Shown here: positions 41,134 through 49,882 of the stretch, one piece after another | Numbering within the stretch: the stretch's first letter is position 1 | Layout: each line of letters opens with the position of its first letter | Source of the DNA: Tomitella biformata AHU 1821 | GTDB lineage: Bacteria; Actinomycetota; Actinomycetes; Mycobacteriales; Mycobacteriaceae | Reading direction: 5' to 3' | Assembly: GCF_000524475.1 (NCBI RefSeq) | Contig: NZ_BAVQ01000071.1 | Location: 83,655-147,654, forward strand | Length of the DNA: 64,000 bases | The notes under the pieces: generated by a model | What the model was told of the DNA's origin: nothing | What the model saw: the letters and a program-made list of their open reading frames with translations, nothing else | Database searches by the model: none | Program-made: the position numbers and the translations under genes

Positions 41134-42516
41134 ATGAGCGGACCAATCGACAGCCAGTCCCTCCTCACGCCCTTGGGAAACTGGGGAGAAATAGATCCCC
41201 TCCCAGACGCATTAGGCGTAGCACCCACCATTTCCGGGCTCCCCCATAACGGCTTTATCGTGACCGATGTGGAAAACTTCGAGGCAATGGCGGACACAGA
41301 GATGAAGGCTCGCGTCACGTCCTTCACCCCCGCCATGGCCAGCGAATTCTCTATCGCATGGCAGCAATTCAGCAAATCCATTTGCACTGCCACTGAGGCC
41401 TTGCACGCTGACATTAATTCAGCCGATAACAGCGAATTTGAAGGGCAGCTTCCGGACAAAGTTCGCGATAAAAGCAAGTCCTTCATCGACAACTCCGATA
41501 AGTTCTCGACTCTAACTTCGACCCCATCCGGAAAGCTCGACGGATTTGGCATCACACTGACCGAAGTGCAGGGCACCTTCGCTTTCCTATCGTCACTCGA
41601 TAGCGGGGTGTTCCGCAAGACCATTTTCGACCGTGACTTCTCAAAGCCAAATCCCCAAGCGATCGCCCTGATGGAGACGAAGTACTCCCCAGCCGTCCTC
41701 GACGCCGGCAAAGGCCTGCCGACATTGCCGGGTCCGATCACCTTCGAGCCAAGCAGAGGTGCTGGCGGCGGACCAGGATCCGCGGCCGGGGGCGGCGGGT
41801 ACCCCTCCGGGACTGACGCGGGCTCCCCGCAGGGCCTGGCGACAGGCTCCGACGCCGGGACGTCGGACGGTGCCGCCACTGGCGGCGCAGACGGTGACCA
41901 ACTTGCCGATCCCGCCAACCCAGATGCCGACGGCGGCACCGATCCGGCAGGCGGCGGCCCCGTGGACGGACGGTCCGCGAATGATGCCGCGATCAGTCAG
42001 GCCGGACTCTCGCCCAGCACCGACGGCGCACAGACTGCGGGCGCTAGCGGCCAGTCCGGCCGCGGCGGGGCCGTCGGCGGGCCTGGCGGCACAGGGGCCG
42101 GCGCGGTCCCGATGGCCGGCCCGATGGGCGGCGGGTCTACCGGCGGGTCCACCGGCCGATCTGCTGCTGGGTCGTCGGGCGGGCGTGGGATCAGCGGGGG
42201 CGGCGGCATCGGTGGCAGGTCCTCGGGTAGTCCCGCGCTCGGATCCCTCGGCGGCAGTCCAGCGGCGCCGGGCAAAGGCGGACTGCCCCGCGGCGCCGGT
42301 ATGGGCGCCGCCGGGGAAGGCGGCACGAACAACACGATGGCCGGGCGCCGTGGCATGGGCGGCGGCATGATGGGCGGTGGCGGCCGCGGCGGCGGCCAGG
42401 AGGACGAGGCGTACAGCCCGGCGGAGTTCCTGACCACCATCGACAACGGCGACAAACTGATCGGCCCGCTCCCCCGCGTGGTCCATCCTGTCATCGGCGC
42501 GTGGGACGACCGTTAG
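41134..42516 (+). CDS. Gly-rich PPE/EspB-like putative type VII secretion substrate
   Basis: The 460-residue protein has a helical N-terminal domain (about 45-185: TDVENFEAMADTEM, then AWQQFSKSICTATEALHADI and a FEG where WxG substrates have WEG). This is followed by about 210 residues of Gly/Ser/Ala/Pro-rich low complexity with GMGGGMMGGGGRGGG, and a conserved end AEFLTTIDNGDKLIGPLPRVVHPVIGAWD. That tail is typical of WXG/PPE-like proteins of Mycobacteriales. No ESX genes are nearby, so export would rely on a distant system. The first 170 codons are AT-richer than their neighbours. Confidence 0.7.
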   Translation: MSGPIDSQSLLTPLGNWGEIDPLPDALGVAPTISGLPHNGFIVTDVENFEAMADTEMKARVTSFTPAMASEFSIAWQQFSKSICTATEALHADINSADNSEFEGQLPDKVRDKSKSFIDNSDKFSTLTSTPSGKLDGFGITLTEVQGTFAFLSSLDSGVFRKTIFDRDFSKPNPQAIALMETKYSPAVLDAGKGLPTLPGPITFEPSRGAGGGPGSAAGGGGYPSGTDAGSPQGLATGSDAGTSDGAATGGADGDQLADPANPDADGGTDPAGGGPVDGRSANDAAISQAGLSPSTDGAQTAGASGQSGRGGAVGGPGGTGAGAVPMAGPMGGGSTGGSTGRSAAGSSGGRGISGGGGIGGRSSGSPALGSLGGSPAAPGKGGLPRGAGMGAAGEGGTNNTMAGRRGMGGGMMGGGGRGGGQEDEAYSPAEFLTTIDNGDKLIGPLPRVVHPVIGAWDDR

Positions 42517-42533
42517 CGGAGTAGCGTCGAGGC

Positions 42534-43064
42534 ATGAGTGAAATCCGCATCAACTCCCAGGTCCAGGCACTATTGGTTGATTCATTCAATCGGATCCGGA
42601 AGCAGGTGGTGGATCTGACGACGGGCCTGACGCTCGATGTCGCCGAGTACCGGCCGGACGCGGATGCGAACAGCATCGCCTGGCTCCTCTGGCACCTGTC
42701 CCGCATCCAGGACGATCACCTGGCCGGTGCCGCCGGCATCCGCCAGGTGTGGTCGGAGGAGGGCTGGCATCGGCGGTTCGGGTTGCCCTTCGACGTGTTC
42801 GCCACCGGCTACGGGCAGTCCAGCCATGAGGTGGGCCTGGTCCGCGTGAGCGGCGAGCAGTTGGACGGCTATCACGCGGATGTGCACGACGCGACGATGC
42901 GCTATCTGGCGCGGGTCGATGATGAGGAACTGGCCCGCGTCGTCGACGACTCCTGGGATCCGCCGGTGACCGCCGCGGTTCGCCTGGTCAGCGTCATCGG
43001 CGACTGCAATCAGCATCTCGGCCAGGCCGCTTATATCCGTGGGCTCGTCCAGCGGCGCGGCTGA
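42534..43064 (+). CDS. DinB/DUF664-type protein, possible mycothiol transferase
   Basis: The 176-residue four-helix-bundle protein belongs to the DinB superfamily. The metal-site histidines are visible in LLWHLSRIQDDHLAG (about 44-58) and GDCNQHLGQAAYIRG near the C-terminus. Actinobacterial members of this subfamily use mycothiol to conjugate or isomerise substrates; the specific reaction is unknown. It begins 17 nt after the PPE-like gene but is GC-rich and typical of the host, so the pairing is probably incidental. Confidence 0.8.
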   Translation: MSEIRINSQVQALLVDSFNRIRKQVVDLTTGLTLDVAEYRPDADANSIAWLLWHLSRIQDDHLAGAAGIRQVWSEEGWHRRFGLPFDVFATGYGQSSHEVGLVRVSGEQLDGYHADVHDATMRYLARVDDEELARVVDDSWDPPVTAAVRLVSVIGDCNQHLGQAAYIRGLVQRRG

Positions 43065-43095
43065 CACAGCATCCTGGCCCGCACACTCCTGGCCC

Positions 43096-44763
43096 TCACA
43101 CGGAGCCGGGGCCGAACTGCCTCTCGCGCAGGTCCGCGACCGAGAGCACGGCGCCGGTGGCGACCTCGCTCATCCACTCGCGGAGGATCTTGGTGGCCCG
43201 CACATCGTCCTCGTTGTATTCCAGCAACCGGGCGCGCTGCGTGTCGTCGACGGGCCCGTCGTAGCCCACGGCCGCGCGGTACCAGGTCATGGACGCCTCG
43301 CCGCTGGCCTCCGCGTCGCGCCAGTCGAATCCGGCATAGCGGGCCAGGACCTTCAGGCCTTTGCCATGGGGGCTGACGAAGTGCTCGCCGACATACTGGA
43401 AGACGTCCACCCAGTGCTCGGACTCGATGAAGTCCTGAACCTCGCGCAGGGGCGGGATCCCGGGCCGGCCCTCGAAGCGCCGTGCTGAGCCCAGCAGCCA
43501 CTTGTTCTCCGCGTTCTGCGAGTAGCAGTAGGCGGCGAAGGTCCTTCCGCGCCCGACGGTGTCCTCGAGCATGCGCATGAGCCAGGTCCAGAACTCGGCG
43601 AACGAGCGCGCCTCGTCCTCGGTGGGCAGCGGGTCCCAGGTGACGAACGGCCGATAACCCGCGTCGACGCCGTCGGACGTGGTGAAGGTGCCCCACAGGT
43701 ACGCGCCGAACTCCTGGTAGCTCTCCATGTCGACGTCCACCTCGACGTCCGCCCGCGGCACGGCGACCTCGTCGTGGCGGCGCACCAGCAGCACGTCCGC
43801 CAGCCAGGCCTGGGCCCCGATGATGGCGTCGGCGAAGCCGTTGCCCCGCCACTCCTCGGGCTCGGGCCCGTCCCACGCGGCAAGCTGGTCGATGGTGCCG
43901 ATGCCCATCTCGCGCAGCCGCACCGCCTGCTCGCCGCGGACCACGAGGCTGACGTCCCGCATCTCGCGCAACACCTCGGAGCAGCCGCGGACCGGGCCGA
44001 GGTCCGCCCACCACGGGCAGGTGGAGCACTCGGAGATGCGGGCCGGCACGGTCTCGATGAGACCCTGGGCCACGCCTTGGCGATCAGCCCAGCGGCCGTC
44101 GTAGCTGGCGAGGATGCCGTTCTCCCCGCCGAGCTCGTAGGTGAGCATGCAGTCCGCATCGTAGCCGATTGTACCGCCTACCTGCGCAGGGGTGGCCATG
44201 CCGAGGTTCTCGAGCATCCGGGTCAGGTGGGCCAGGCGCACCTGGTCGCGGGCTTGGCTGCGGACCTTGCGGCGCTCGTCCACGGCCGGGGCCCACTTGT
44301 CGACGGTGGAGGTGACGGCGCCACTACCGGGATCGGTGACCTTGTGGTTGACCACGAGCACCGGGATGTACCCGCCGTTCTCGGCGTCTCGGATGAGCAG
44401 CTCGGCGTGGCCACGTCGGCCCGTGTCCGCCTGCGTGACGAAGGCGGCCTGCCAGATCCGGTCCACGCCGTCGAGCATGGCGTCCTCGGTGATCTCCCGG
44501 CGCGAGCGGTGTCGGGGGCCATCGCGCTCGGGCCGCGACGCGTCCACCCAGCTGCCCGGGTGCTGGCGGCGCAGCGTCTCCCCGATCTGCGCGCGATGCT
44601 CGCGGGCCGCGTCCTGGCGCTGCTTCACCCCGGTGGCCAATTCGGGCATCGGGAGGTCGACCGGCGCGGTGGATTGCTTGAAGATGCGATGTCGGCAGCG
44701 GGTCAACTCCGCTGCGCCCAGCACGACGGGACGGGTCGGCGGGGCAGCGGAGGGGGTGGTCAC
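43096..44763 (-). CDS. TM0106-family RecB-like putative nuclease
   Basis: The 555-residue protein has an N-terminal RecB-type PD-(D/E)xK nuclease region (start LTRCRHRIFKQ, then HAELLIRDAENGGYIPVLVVNHKV), four cysteines likely to bind an Fe-S cluster (the CSTCPWW motif with a nearby GC), a helix-hairpin-helix-like stretch (VRLREMGIGTIDQLAAW), and a C-terminal RNase H-fold domain with VDVDMES and YNEDDVRAT, like a DEDD exonuclease. The domain order matches the TM0106/predicted RecB nuclease family. A repair or RNA-processing role is possible; none is established. No cas genes are near. Confidence 0.82.
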   Translation of the reverse strand: MTTPSAAPPTRPVVLGAAELTRCRHRIFKQSTAPVDLPMPELATGVKQRQDAAREHRAQIGETLRRQHPGSWVDASRPERDGPRHRSRREITEDAMLDGVDRIWQAAFVTQADTGRRGHAELLIRDAENGGYIPVLVVNHKVTDPGSGAVTSTVDKWAPAVDERRKVRSQARDQVRLAHLTRMLENLGMATPAQVGGTIGYDADCMLTYELGGENGILASYDGRWADRQGVAQGLIETVPARISECSTCPWWADLGPVRGCSEVLREMRDVSLVVRGEQAVRLREMGIGTIDQLAAWDGPEPEEWRGNGFADAIIGAQAWLADVLLVRRHDEVAVPRADVEVDVDMESYQEFGAYLWGTFTTSDGVDAGYRPFVTWDPLPTEDEARSFAEFWTWLMRMLEDTVGRGRTFAAYCYSQNAENKWLLGSARRFEGRPGIPPLREVQDFIESEHWVDVFQYVGEHFVSPHGKGLKVLARYAGFDWRDAEASGEASMTWYRAAVGYDGPVDDTQRARLLEYNEDDVRATKILREWMSEVATGAVLSVADLRERQFGPGSV

Positions 44764-44861
44764 GAAGCATCAGCCTAGGCCCTCCCATAAGGTGAGAGCC
44801 ACGCATGCCCGCCGGTAGCGGCATCCCCGCGATCGAGCGCCGACACACGGAAGGCCATCGT

Positions 44862-45521
44862 ATGGGTCTGTTCAGGAAGAAGCGCGGTTCACGCCGCGCG
44901 CAGCGCAAGGCCGAAGCAGCCGCTCTCAAGCACAAGGCTGGGCTCGAGGCGAAGCTAGGCGCGCGCAATGTCCGCAAGCGCGATAAGGCTGCTGCCAGGA
45001 CCGATAAGAAGGCCACCAAGTCCGGCCTCAAGTCGGACCGCGCCACGCACAAGAACGAGCTCCGGATTGCCCAGGAGCAGCGCGCCGCCATCGAGGCGGG
45101 AAAATTCAATGCCAAGAAGGTCGGCCGCTACCTCGGGGTGGCCCGCGTGGTCGCGCCCGTCGTGCTGCCGCTCGCCTACCGCGGCGCGACGCTGCTGCGT
45201 GCCCAGCTGGATCAGCGCCGGGCCCAAAAGCTCGGCGTGCCAGTCGATCAGCTCGGGCAGTTCAGCGGGTCCGGGGCGAAGCTCAGCGCGCGCATCGCCG
45301 GCGCCGAGCGCACGCTCACCAAGCTGAGCTTGGAGAAGCCTCGCGACGCCGAGGTCGCCAAGTTCGTCTCCACCATGAAGCAACGCTTGGCCGAGCTCGC
45401 GGCCGCCACCGACGCGGCGGAGTCGATGTCGGCGGAGCGCCGCCGCCGCGCCCACAGCGCGATCGCCCGCGAGCTCGACGGTATCGAGGCCGATGTCCTG
45501 GCATACCTCGGCGTCGTCTGA
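44862..45521 (+). CDS. DUF6474 family Lys/Arg-rich protein
   Basis: The 219-residue protein begins with a highly basic coiled helix (GLFRKKRGSRRAQRKAEAAALKHKAGLEAKLGARNVRKRDK), has a single hydrophobic stretch near the middle (VVAPVVLPLAYRGATLL) and a helical C-terminus. This is the layout of the actinobacterial DUF6474 family; an M. tuberculosis counterpart may be Rv3850, which lies in the matching interval. GGAAGG precedes the ATG at 44862. Charge and helicity suggest nucleic-acid or membrane-surface binding, but no function is known. Confidence 0.7.
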   Translation: MGLFRKKRGSRRAQRKAEAAALKHKAGLEAKLGARNVRKRDKAAARTDKKATKSGLKSDRATHKNELRIAQEQRAAIEAGKFNAKKVGRYLGVARVVAPVVLPLAYRGATLLRAQLDQRRAQKLGVPVDQLGQFSGSGAKLSARIAGAERTLTKLSLEKPRDAEVAKFVSTMKQRLAELAAATDAAESMSAERRRRAHSAIARELDGIEADVLAYLGVV

Positions 45522-45534
45522 TCGGCCCCACTAG

Positions 45535-46062
45535 ATGAGCCAGGGGCCGGTCTCTCGCGTGCGCGGCATGGCTGTGGGCGCATCGACCGCTGCCCTGGCC
45601 GTGGCCGCGCACGGCTCTGGCGGCGGCGGGTTGCCATCGGCGACGGACGTCGTGCTGCTGCTGGCCACCGCGACCGTTGTAGGCGCGGCGGTGGCGGAGA
45701 CGTCGTGGCTCAGGCGCGGGCGGCTGCCGCTGTTCGCGGCCCTGCTGAGCGGGCAGGCCATCGGGCACCTCGTCCTCGCAACGTCGAGCTCCGGGCATTC
45801 GCTGGACCACGCGGCCGCCCTCACCGCGCCGATGCTCCTGGCCCACCTGGCCGCCGCCGCAGGGGGCGCGGTGCTGATCGAACTGGTCGAGCGCCTCTAC
45901 GGGCCGCTGACCACCGTGATTCGTGCGGCGGTCGCGCCGACTTCGCCGCAGCCCCTGTCTGCGCTTCGGCGCGTCCTCCCCCGCCGCGACGCCGCCCGTC
46001 CCCGTGACCGCGTGGTGGCTCTGCACTCCATCTCCAGGCGTGGCCCGCCGGTGCCCGCGTGA
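45535..46062 (+). CDS. Hypothetical membrane protein preceding the copper cluster
   Basis: The 175-residue protein has four hydrophobic segments (AVGASTAALAVAAHG, VVLLLATATVVGAAVA, LFAALLSGQAIGHLVLA, APMLLAHLAAAAGGAVLIELV) and scattered His residues facing or near the membrane (AAHGSG, IGHLVL, GHSLDH, LLAHLA). The His pattern and its position directly before ycnI suggest a copper-related membrane protein. A basic, Pro-rich tail follows. I do not recognise a named family. It ends 37 nt before the YcnI start. Confidence 0.6.
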   Translation: MSQGPVSRVRGMAVGASTAALAVAAHGSGGGGLPSATDVVLLLATATVVGAAVAETSWLRRGRLPLFAALLSGQAIGHLVLATSSSGHSLDHAAALTAPMLLAHLAAAAGGAVLIELVERLYGPLTTVIRAAVAPTSPQPLSALRRVLPRRDAARPRDRVVALHSISRRGPPVPA

Positions 46063-46099
46063 GCACCCACCACACCCATTCGAGATGAGAGAAAACTCC

Positions 46100-46765
46100 A
46101 TGAAGACATTCACTTCCCGCGCACTGTGCACGGCATCGCTGGTCGGCGCCGTGATGGTCGCCGGCACCGGCTTCGCCTCCGCCCACGTCTCTGTCAACGC
46201 GCCCGGCGCCACCCAGGGCGGCTACGACGTCCTGACGTTCCGCGTGCCCACCGAGTCCGAGACTGCGGGCACCACCGGGCTGACCGTGCAGTTGCCCGGG
46301 CTGCGTTCCGCCCGCACCGAGCCGCTACCGGGCTGGCAGTCCGTGGTCACGAAGGACCCGACGTCGAACCTCGCCACCGAGGTCACCTGGACCGCCGATC
46401 CCGGCGTGCAGGTGGGGCCCGGCCAGTTCAGCGAGTTCCGGATCTCTGCCGGCCCGCTGCCCGAGTCCGGCACCGTCGAGTTCCCCACCAGCCAGACCTA
46501 CTCCGACGGCACCGTAGTGAACTGGGACCAGCAGGCCGGGGCCGACGGCACGGAGCCCGAGCACCCGGCCCCGGTGCTCTCGCTGAGCCCCAGCACGGGC
46601 GAGGCGCACGGCACTGTGACCGCCACACCCGAATCCACCGCAACTGCCGCTGAGAGCCCCGCCGAGTCCGACTCGACCGCCCGCTGGCTCGGCGGCGCGG
46701 GCCTGGTGCTCGGTGCGATCGCGCTTGCGCTGTCCATCGGCAACACCGTCCGCAGGAGGCCCTGA
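46100..46765 (+). CDS. YcnI family copper-binding protein
   Basis: The 221-residue exported protein has a Sec signal peptide ending at ASA, so the mature protein begins with His (HVSVNAPGATQGGYDVLTFRVP), the residue that coordinates copper in YcnI/DUF1775 proteins. The immunoglobulin-like domain extends to about 165 and contains WDQQAG; a Ser/Thr/Glu linker and a C-terminal membrane helix with RRRP follow. Its stop overlaps the copC start (TGATG). Role: periplasmic or cell-surface copper binding with CopC and CopD. Confidence 0.9.
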   Translation: MKTFTSRALCTASLVGAVMVAGTGFASAHVSVNAPGATQGGYDVLTFRVPTESETAGTTGLTVQLPGLRSARTEPLPGWQSVVTKDPTSNLATEVTWTADPGVQVGPGQFSEFRISAGPLPESGTVEFPTSQTYSDGTVVNWDQQAGADGTEPEHPAPVLSLSPSTGEAHGTVTATPESTATAAESPAESDSTARWLGGAGLVLGAIALALSIGNTVRRRP

Positions 46766-47271
46766 TGCGCTTCAAGGCTGTGGCCCTCGGCCTGCTGACC
46801 GGGGCCGCGCTAGTGCTCGGTGCCGGCTCCGCATCGGCGCACGCCTCTCTGACCTCCGTTGATCCGGCGGATCAGTCCGAGATCGCGCAGGGCCCCGATG
46901 AGGTGCAGTTGACGTTCAATGAGGCGATCTCGCCGAATTTCGCGACCATCACCGTGGTGGGGCCCGACAACAACCTGTGGTCCACTGGCGACGTGCTTGT
47001 CGACGGCTCCACCGTGGGCATCAAGGTGGGTGATCTGGGCCCGGTCGGCGAGTACAAGATCGCGTACCGCGTCACCTCCGCCGACGGGCATGTGGTCGAC
47101 GGCATCCGCACGTTCACCCTCACGCAGGAGGGCAGCGGCACCCCGGGCAAGTCGGTGGTCGCCGACGACTCCGACTCCGCCAGCACGAGTGTCTGGTGGA
47201 TCGTCGGCGCGGCCGTCGTCGCCTTCGCCGTGGCGCTGGCCGTCGCCCTGCGTCGGCCGAAGAAGGACTAG
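46765..47271 (+). CDS. copC: CopC-type copper-binding protein
   Basis: The 168-residue protein has a signal peptide cleaved at ASA, giving a mature N-terminal His (HASLTSVDPADQSEI), and a CopC beta-barrel with the C-terminal SADGHVVDGIRTFTL motif supplying further Cu ligands (Asp, His). A Ser/Asp-rich linker and a C-terminal membrane helix anchor it. It is translationally coupled to ycnI and separated by 3 nt from copD. Together they probably handle Cu(II) at the cell surface and its uptake. Confidence 0.9.
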   Translation: MRFKAVALGLLTGAALVLGAGSASAHASLTSVDPADQSEIAQGPDEVQLTFNEAISPNFATITVVGPDNNLWSTGDVLVDGSTVGIKVGDLGPVGEYKIAYRVTSADGHVVDGIRTFTLTQEGSGTPGKSVVADDSDSASTSVWWIVGAAVVAFAVALAVALRRPKKD

Positions 47272-47274
47272 CCG

Positions 47275-48258
47275 GTGGCCGGGGGCACGGTGGCGGATCG
47301 GCTGTTACGGCCGGCCATCGTCGTGCCCGCGGCACTGCTGGGATTCGGTCTCGCGGTGGCGCTCGCCGGCGCCGCGGCCGCCCCGTTCTCCAGCGTCCTG
47401 CGGATCGCGACCGGGGTGGCCGGAATCCTCACGTTCGGCCTCGCCGCACTAGATCTGTTGGAGGAGCCGAAGCTGCGGCCCGCGCTGCGCAGCCGAGTGT
47501 GGCAGCCCCTCGCCGCCGCGGCGGGCATCTGGGCGATGGCCGCGTTGGCCCTGTCCGTCGCGCTCACCGCTGACAGCGCCAACGTGCCCCTGCCCGACGT
47601 GTCCCTACCGATGTGGGGCGAATACCTCGACTCTGTCAGCACCGGCAGGCTGCTGGTGCTGGAGTTCGGCTGCGCGACGGTGTGCGCGGTGCTGGCCGGG
47701 CTCGAGCACAACTTCGGCCGCCAGCACAGCACCCTGCCCCTGCTGGCGCTGTCTGTCCTGGGGCTTGCGGGCCTGCCCCTGGGCGGGCACCTGTCCCAGC
47801 AGAGCATCGGCGCGATGGTGATCCTGGCGCATGTGCTGTGCGCCGCGATCTGGTGCGGGCTCCTCGGCGCGATGGCCGTGACCCTGCGCCGTCGCGGCGA
47901 GTGGTCGCGGATGCTGCCCCGCTTCTCCGTCGCTGCGTTCTTCTCCGTGTGGGTGCTGCTGGCCACCGGGGTCCTCGGCGCGCTGCTCCAGCCCACCGGC
48001 CGATTGCGCCGGGAGGGCTCCAACCCCGCCGCGATCCTCACCGCGTTGGTCGAGACCGGCTACGGCCGGATCCTGCTGGCGAAGACGGTGCTGCTGGCCC
48101 TGCTCATCGCCGCCGGCTGGTGGTCGCGGCGCAATTGGGTGCCGGCCGCCCGCGGGCACCGCCTCGACGCGGACGTCTCCCTGCGCCGGGCCTGCGGCGA
48201 GATCGCCGTGATGGCCGTCGTGCTCGGGCTGGCCGCGGCCCTGGCCACCACCGCCTGA
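47275..48258 (+). CDS. copD: CopD family copper transport membrane protein
   Basis: The 327-residue integral membrane protein has about eight to nine helices. The CopD core is seen in LLVLEFGCATVCAVLAGLEHNFG, MVILAHVLCAAIWCGLLGAM and the VETGYGRILLAKTVLLALLIAAGWW segment typical of CopD/PcoD. It would move copper received from CopC across the membrane. The GTG at 47275 lies 3 nt after the copC stop. Unlike many actinobacterial clusters, no DyP peroxidase gene accompanies it. A 25 bp-arm palindrome follows. Confidence 0.88.
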   Translation: MAGGTVADRLLRPAIVVPAALLGFGLAVALAGAAAAPFSSVLRIATGVAGILTFGLAALDLLEEPKLRPALRSRVWQPLAAAAGIWAMAALALSVALTADSANVPLPDVSLPMWGEYLDSVSTGRLLVLEFGCATVCAVLAGLEHNFGRQHSTLPLLALSVLGLAGLPLGGHLSQQSIGAMVILAHVLCAAIWCGLLGAMAVTLRRRGEWSRMLPRFSVAAFFSVWVLLATGVLGALLQPTGRLRREGSNPAAILTALVETGYGRILLAKTVLLALLIAAGWWSRRNWVPAARGHRLDADVSLRRACGEIAVMAVVLGLAAALATTA

Positions 48259-48300
48259 CCCCGCCCTGCGCCATGCCCCTGCGCATGCCCCAGAGACGCC

Positions 48301-48362
48301 TTACGCCTGTTGTGTGCCCTTACGCCCGTTGCGGGATGCGTAAGGGCACACAACAGGCGTAA
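48301..48362. terminator. Palindrome with perfect 25 nt arms between convergent genes
   Basis: Arms 48301-48325 and 48338-48362 are perfectly complementary (beginning TTACGCCTGTTGTGTGCCCT) with a 12 nt loop. It separates the convergent copD and ketosynthase genes and probably stops transcription in both directions. Confidence 0.8.
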
Positions 48363-48382
48363 AGAGCCAGCGGGAAGCAGGT

Positions 48383-49396
48383 TTAGCCCACGAACTTGGG
48401 CAGGCGCACGACCTGGCCGGCGAACGCGAGGCCCGCGCCGAAGCCCACCAGCAGCGCGAGGCCGCCCGGCTTGGCCTTGCCGTCGCGCAGCATCGCCTCC
48501 ATGGCCAGTGGGATCGAGCCGGAGGACGTGTTCGCGGTGGTGACGATGTCGTCCGCCACGGGGAGGGTCTCCGGCAGCTTGAGGCTGTGGCACAGGACCT
48601 CGGTGATGCGTTGGTTGGCCTGGTGCGGGATGAACGCGTCGAGGTCCTCGATGGTCACGCCGGAGACCTCTAGGGTCTGCCGCGCGACCTTGCCCATGCT
48701 GAACGCGGCCCAGCGGAACACCGCCTGACCCTCCATGTGCAGGGCCGGGCGGGAGTAGTCCCCGCTGCGCACGATCTCCATCCACGTCGGCTCCTGGCGG
48801 ATGGCGACGGACTGCTCGCCGTCGGAACCCCACACCACCGGCCCGATCTCGGGAACGTCCGACGGCCCCACGATCACGGCGCCGGCGCCGTCGCCGAAGA
48901 TGAAGGCGGTGGACCGGTCGGTCATGTCCAGGCCCACACTCATGTGGTCCGCGCCGACGAGCAGCACATGCTTGGCGCTGCCGCCGCGGATGAGGTCCGA
49001 CGCGACGGCCAGTCCGTGGCTGAACCCTGCGCAACCCGCGGCCAGGTCGAACGAGCCGGGCTTGTTCAGGCCCAGGCGGTGCGCGACCAGGGTCGCGGCC
49101 TGCGGCGTCTGGTTATAGTGCGAGTTGGTGGCGATGATGATGCAGTCGATCTGGTCGACGGCAAGGCCGGACACAGCGATGGCCTTCTTCGCGGCCTCCA
49201 CGCACATGTCGACCACATTCTCGTCTTCGGCGGCGAAGTGCCGGCTCTTGATGCCTGAGCGGGTCTGGATCCACTCGTCCGTGGAGTCGATCGTCTCGCA
49301 AATCTCGTCATTCGTGACGATCCGCTCCGGGCGGTAAGCACCGATGGCAATGATCTTCGAGTGCGTTCCGACCGAGGGTGTGATCGAGACCGACAT
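48383..49396 (-). CDS. 3-oxoacyl-ACP synthase III family protein (FabH-like)
   Basis: The 337-residue thiolase-fold enzyme has the FabH catalytic triad: Cys in LAAGCAGFSHGL (about 125), His in AFIPHQANQRI (about 260) and Asn in TTANTSSGSIPLAM (about 290). FabH condenses an acyl-CoA with malonyl-ACP to start fatty-acid synthesis. No other fatty-acid genes are near, so an accessory role (specialised lipid) is equally possible. GGAAG precedes the ATG at 49396; the longer upstream frame is basic and unlike FabH. A TATTAT hexamer at 49563-49568 may be its -10 box. Confidence 0.88.
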   Translation of the reverse strand: MSVSITPSVGTHSKIIAIGAYRPERIVTNDEICETIDSTDEWIQTRSGIKSRHFAAEDENVVDMCVEAAKKAIAVSGLAVDQIDCIIIATNSHYNQTPQAATLVAHRLGLNKPGSFDLAAGCAGFSHGLAVASDLIRGGSAKHVLLVGADHMSVGLDMTDRSTAFIFGDGAGAVIVGPSDVPEIGPVVWGSDGEQSVAIRQEPTWMEIVRSGDYSRPALHMEGQAVFRWAAFSMGKVARQTLEVSGVTIEDLDAFIPHQANQRITEVLCHSLKLPETLPVADDIVTTANTSSGSIPLAMEAMLRDGKAKPGGLALLVGFGAGLAFAGQVVRLPKFVG

Positions 49397-49882
49397 GTAG
49401 GACTTCCGTTCGTGTGGTGCGCTGCGGTCGCGGCGCAGTTCAGTGCGGGAAAGACCCGCGGACGTTGACCTGCGACCGCGGCGAGTCTCGGACGCGGTGG
49501 CGCTATCGTCGACGCGCTCGAGAGTTCGTATTGCTGTTATCTTGGTGGCTTGTGCCGCTGTCATAATACGCCGTGGCGGGCTGCCAACCTCGTAAGCATC
49601 GTGGCATGCCGTGCCGCGCGTGGCCAGACCGAGGTTCATTCAACGCTTGCCGGGCACCCTGAATCGAATCCCTGCCCGATCCCGTCCCGGGCGGCTGATG
49701 CGCCTGTCGGCGGCATTCTGACCTAAACCAAGGCATGATGTTGGCAGCACAGTTCTGCACCACACAGTTCTCGGTCGTGTGGCGTCGCGCTGTTTTCTGT
49801 CCCGGGAGACCACCTTGTTTCCCGACGGCGGGACAGCGGCGTGCCTGCGTGATCGAGAAGTAATGACAAGGGAGTGTCATCC
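49397..49882. other. Divergent intergenic region, 486 nt
   Basis: The gap holds the promoters of the FabH-like gene (TATTAT at 49563-49568 on the minus strand, giving a leader of roughly 160 nt) and of the Ala/Pro/Lys-rich gene. No convincing ORF, repeat or structured RNA is seen. Confidence 0.4.

Noticed and set aside
49397..49639. N-terminal extension of the FabH-like gene
   Set aside because: The frame stays open upstream, but the extension is basic and low in FabH similarity, and a GGAAG site precedes the ATG at 49396.
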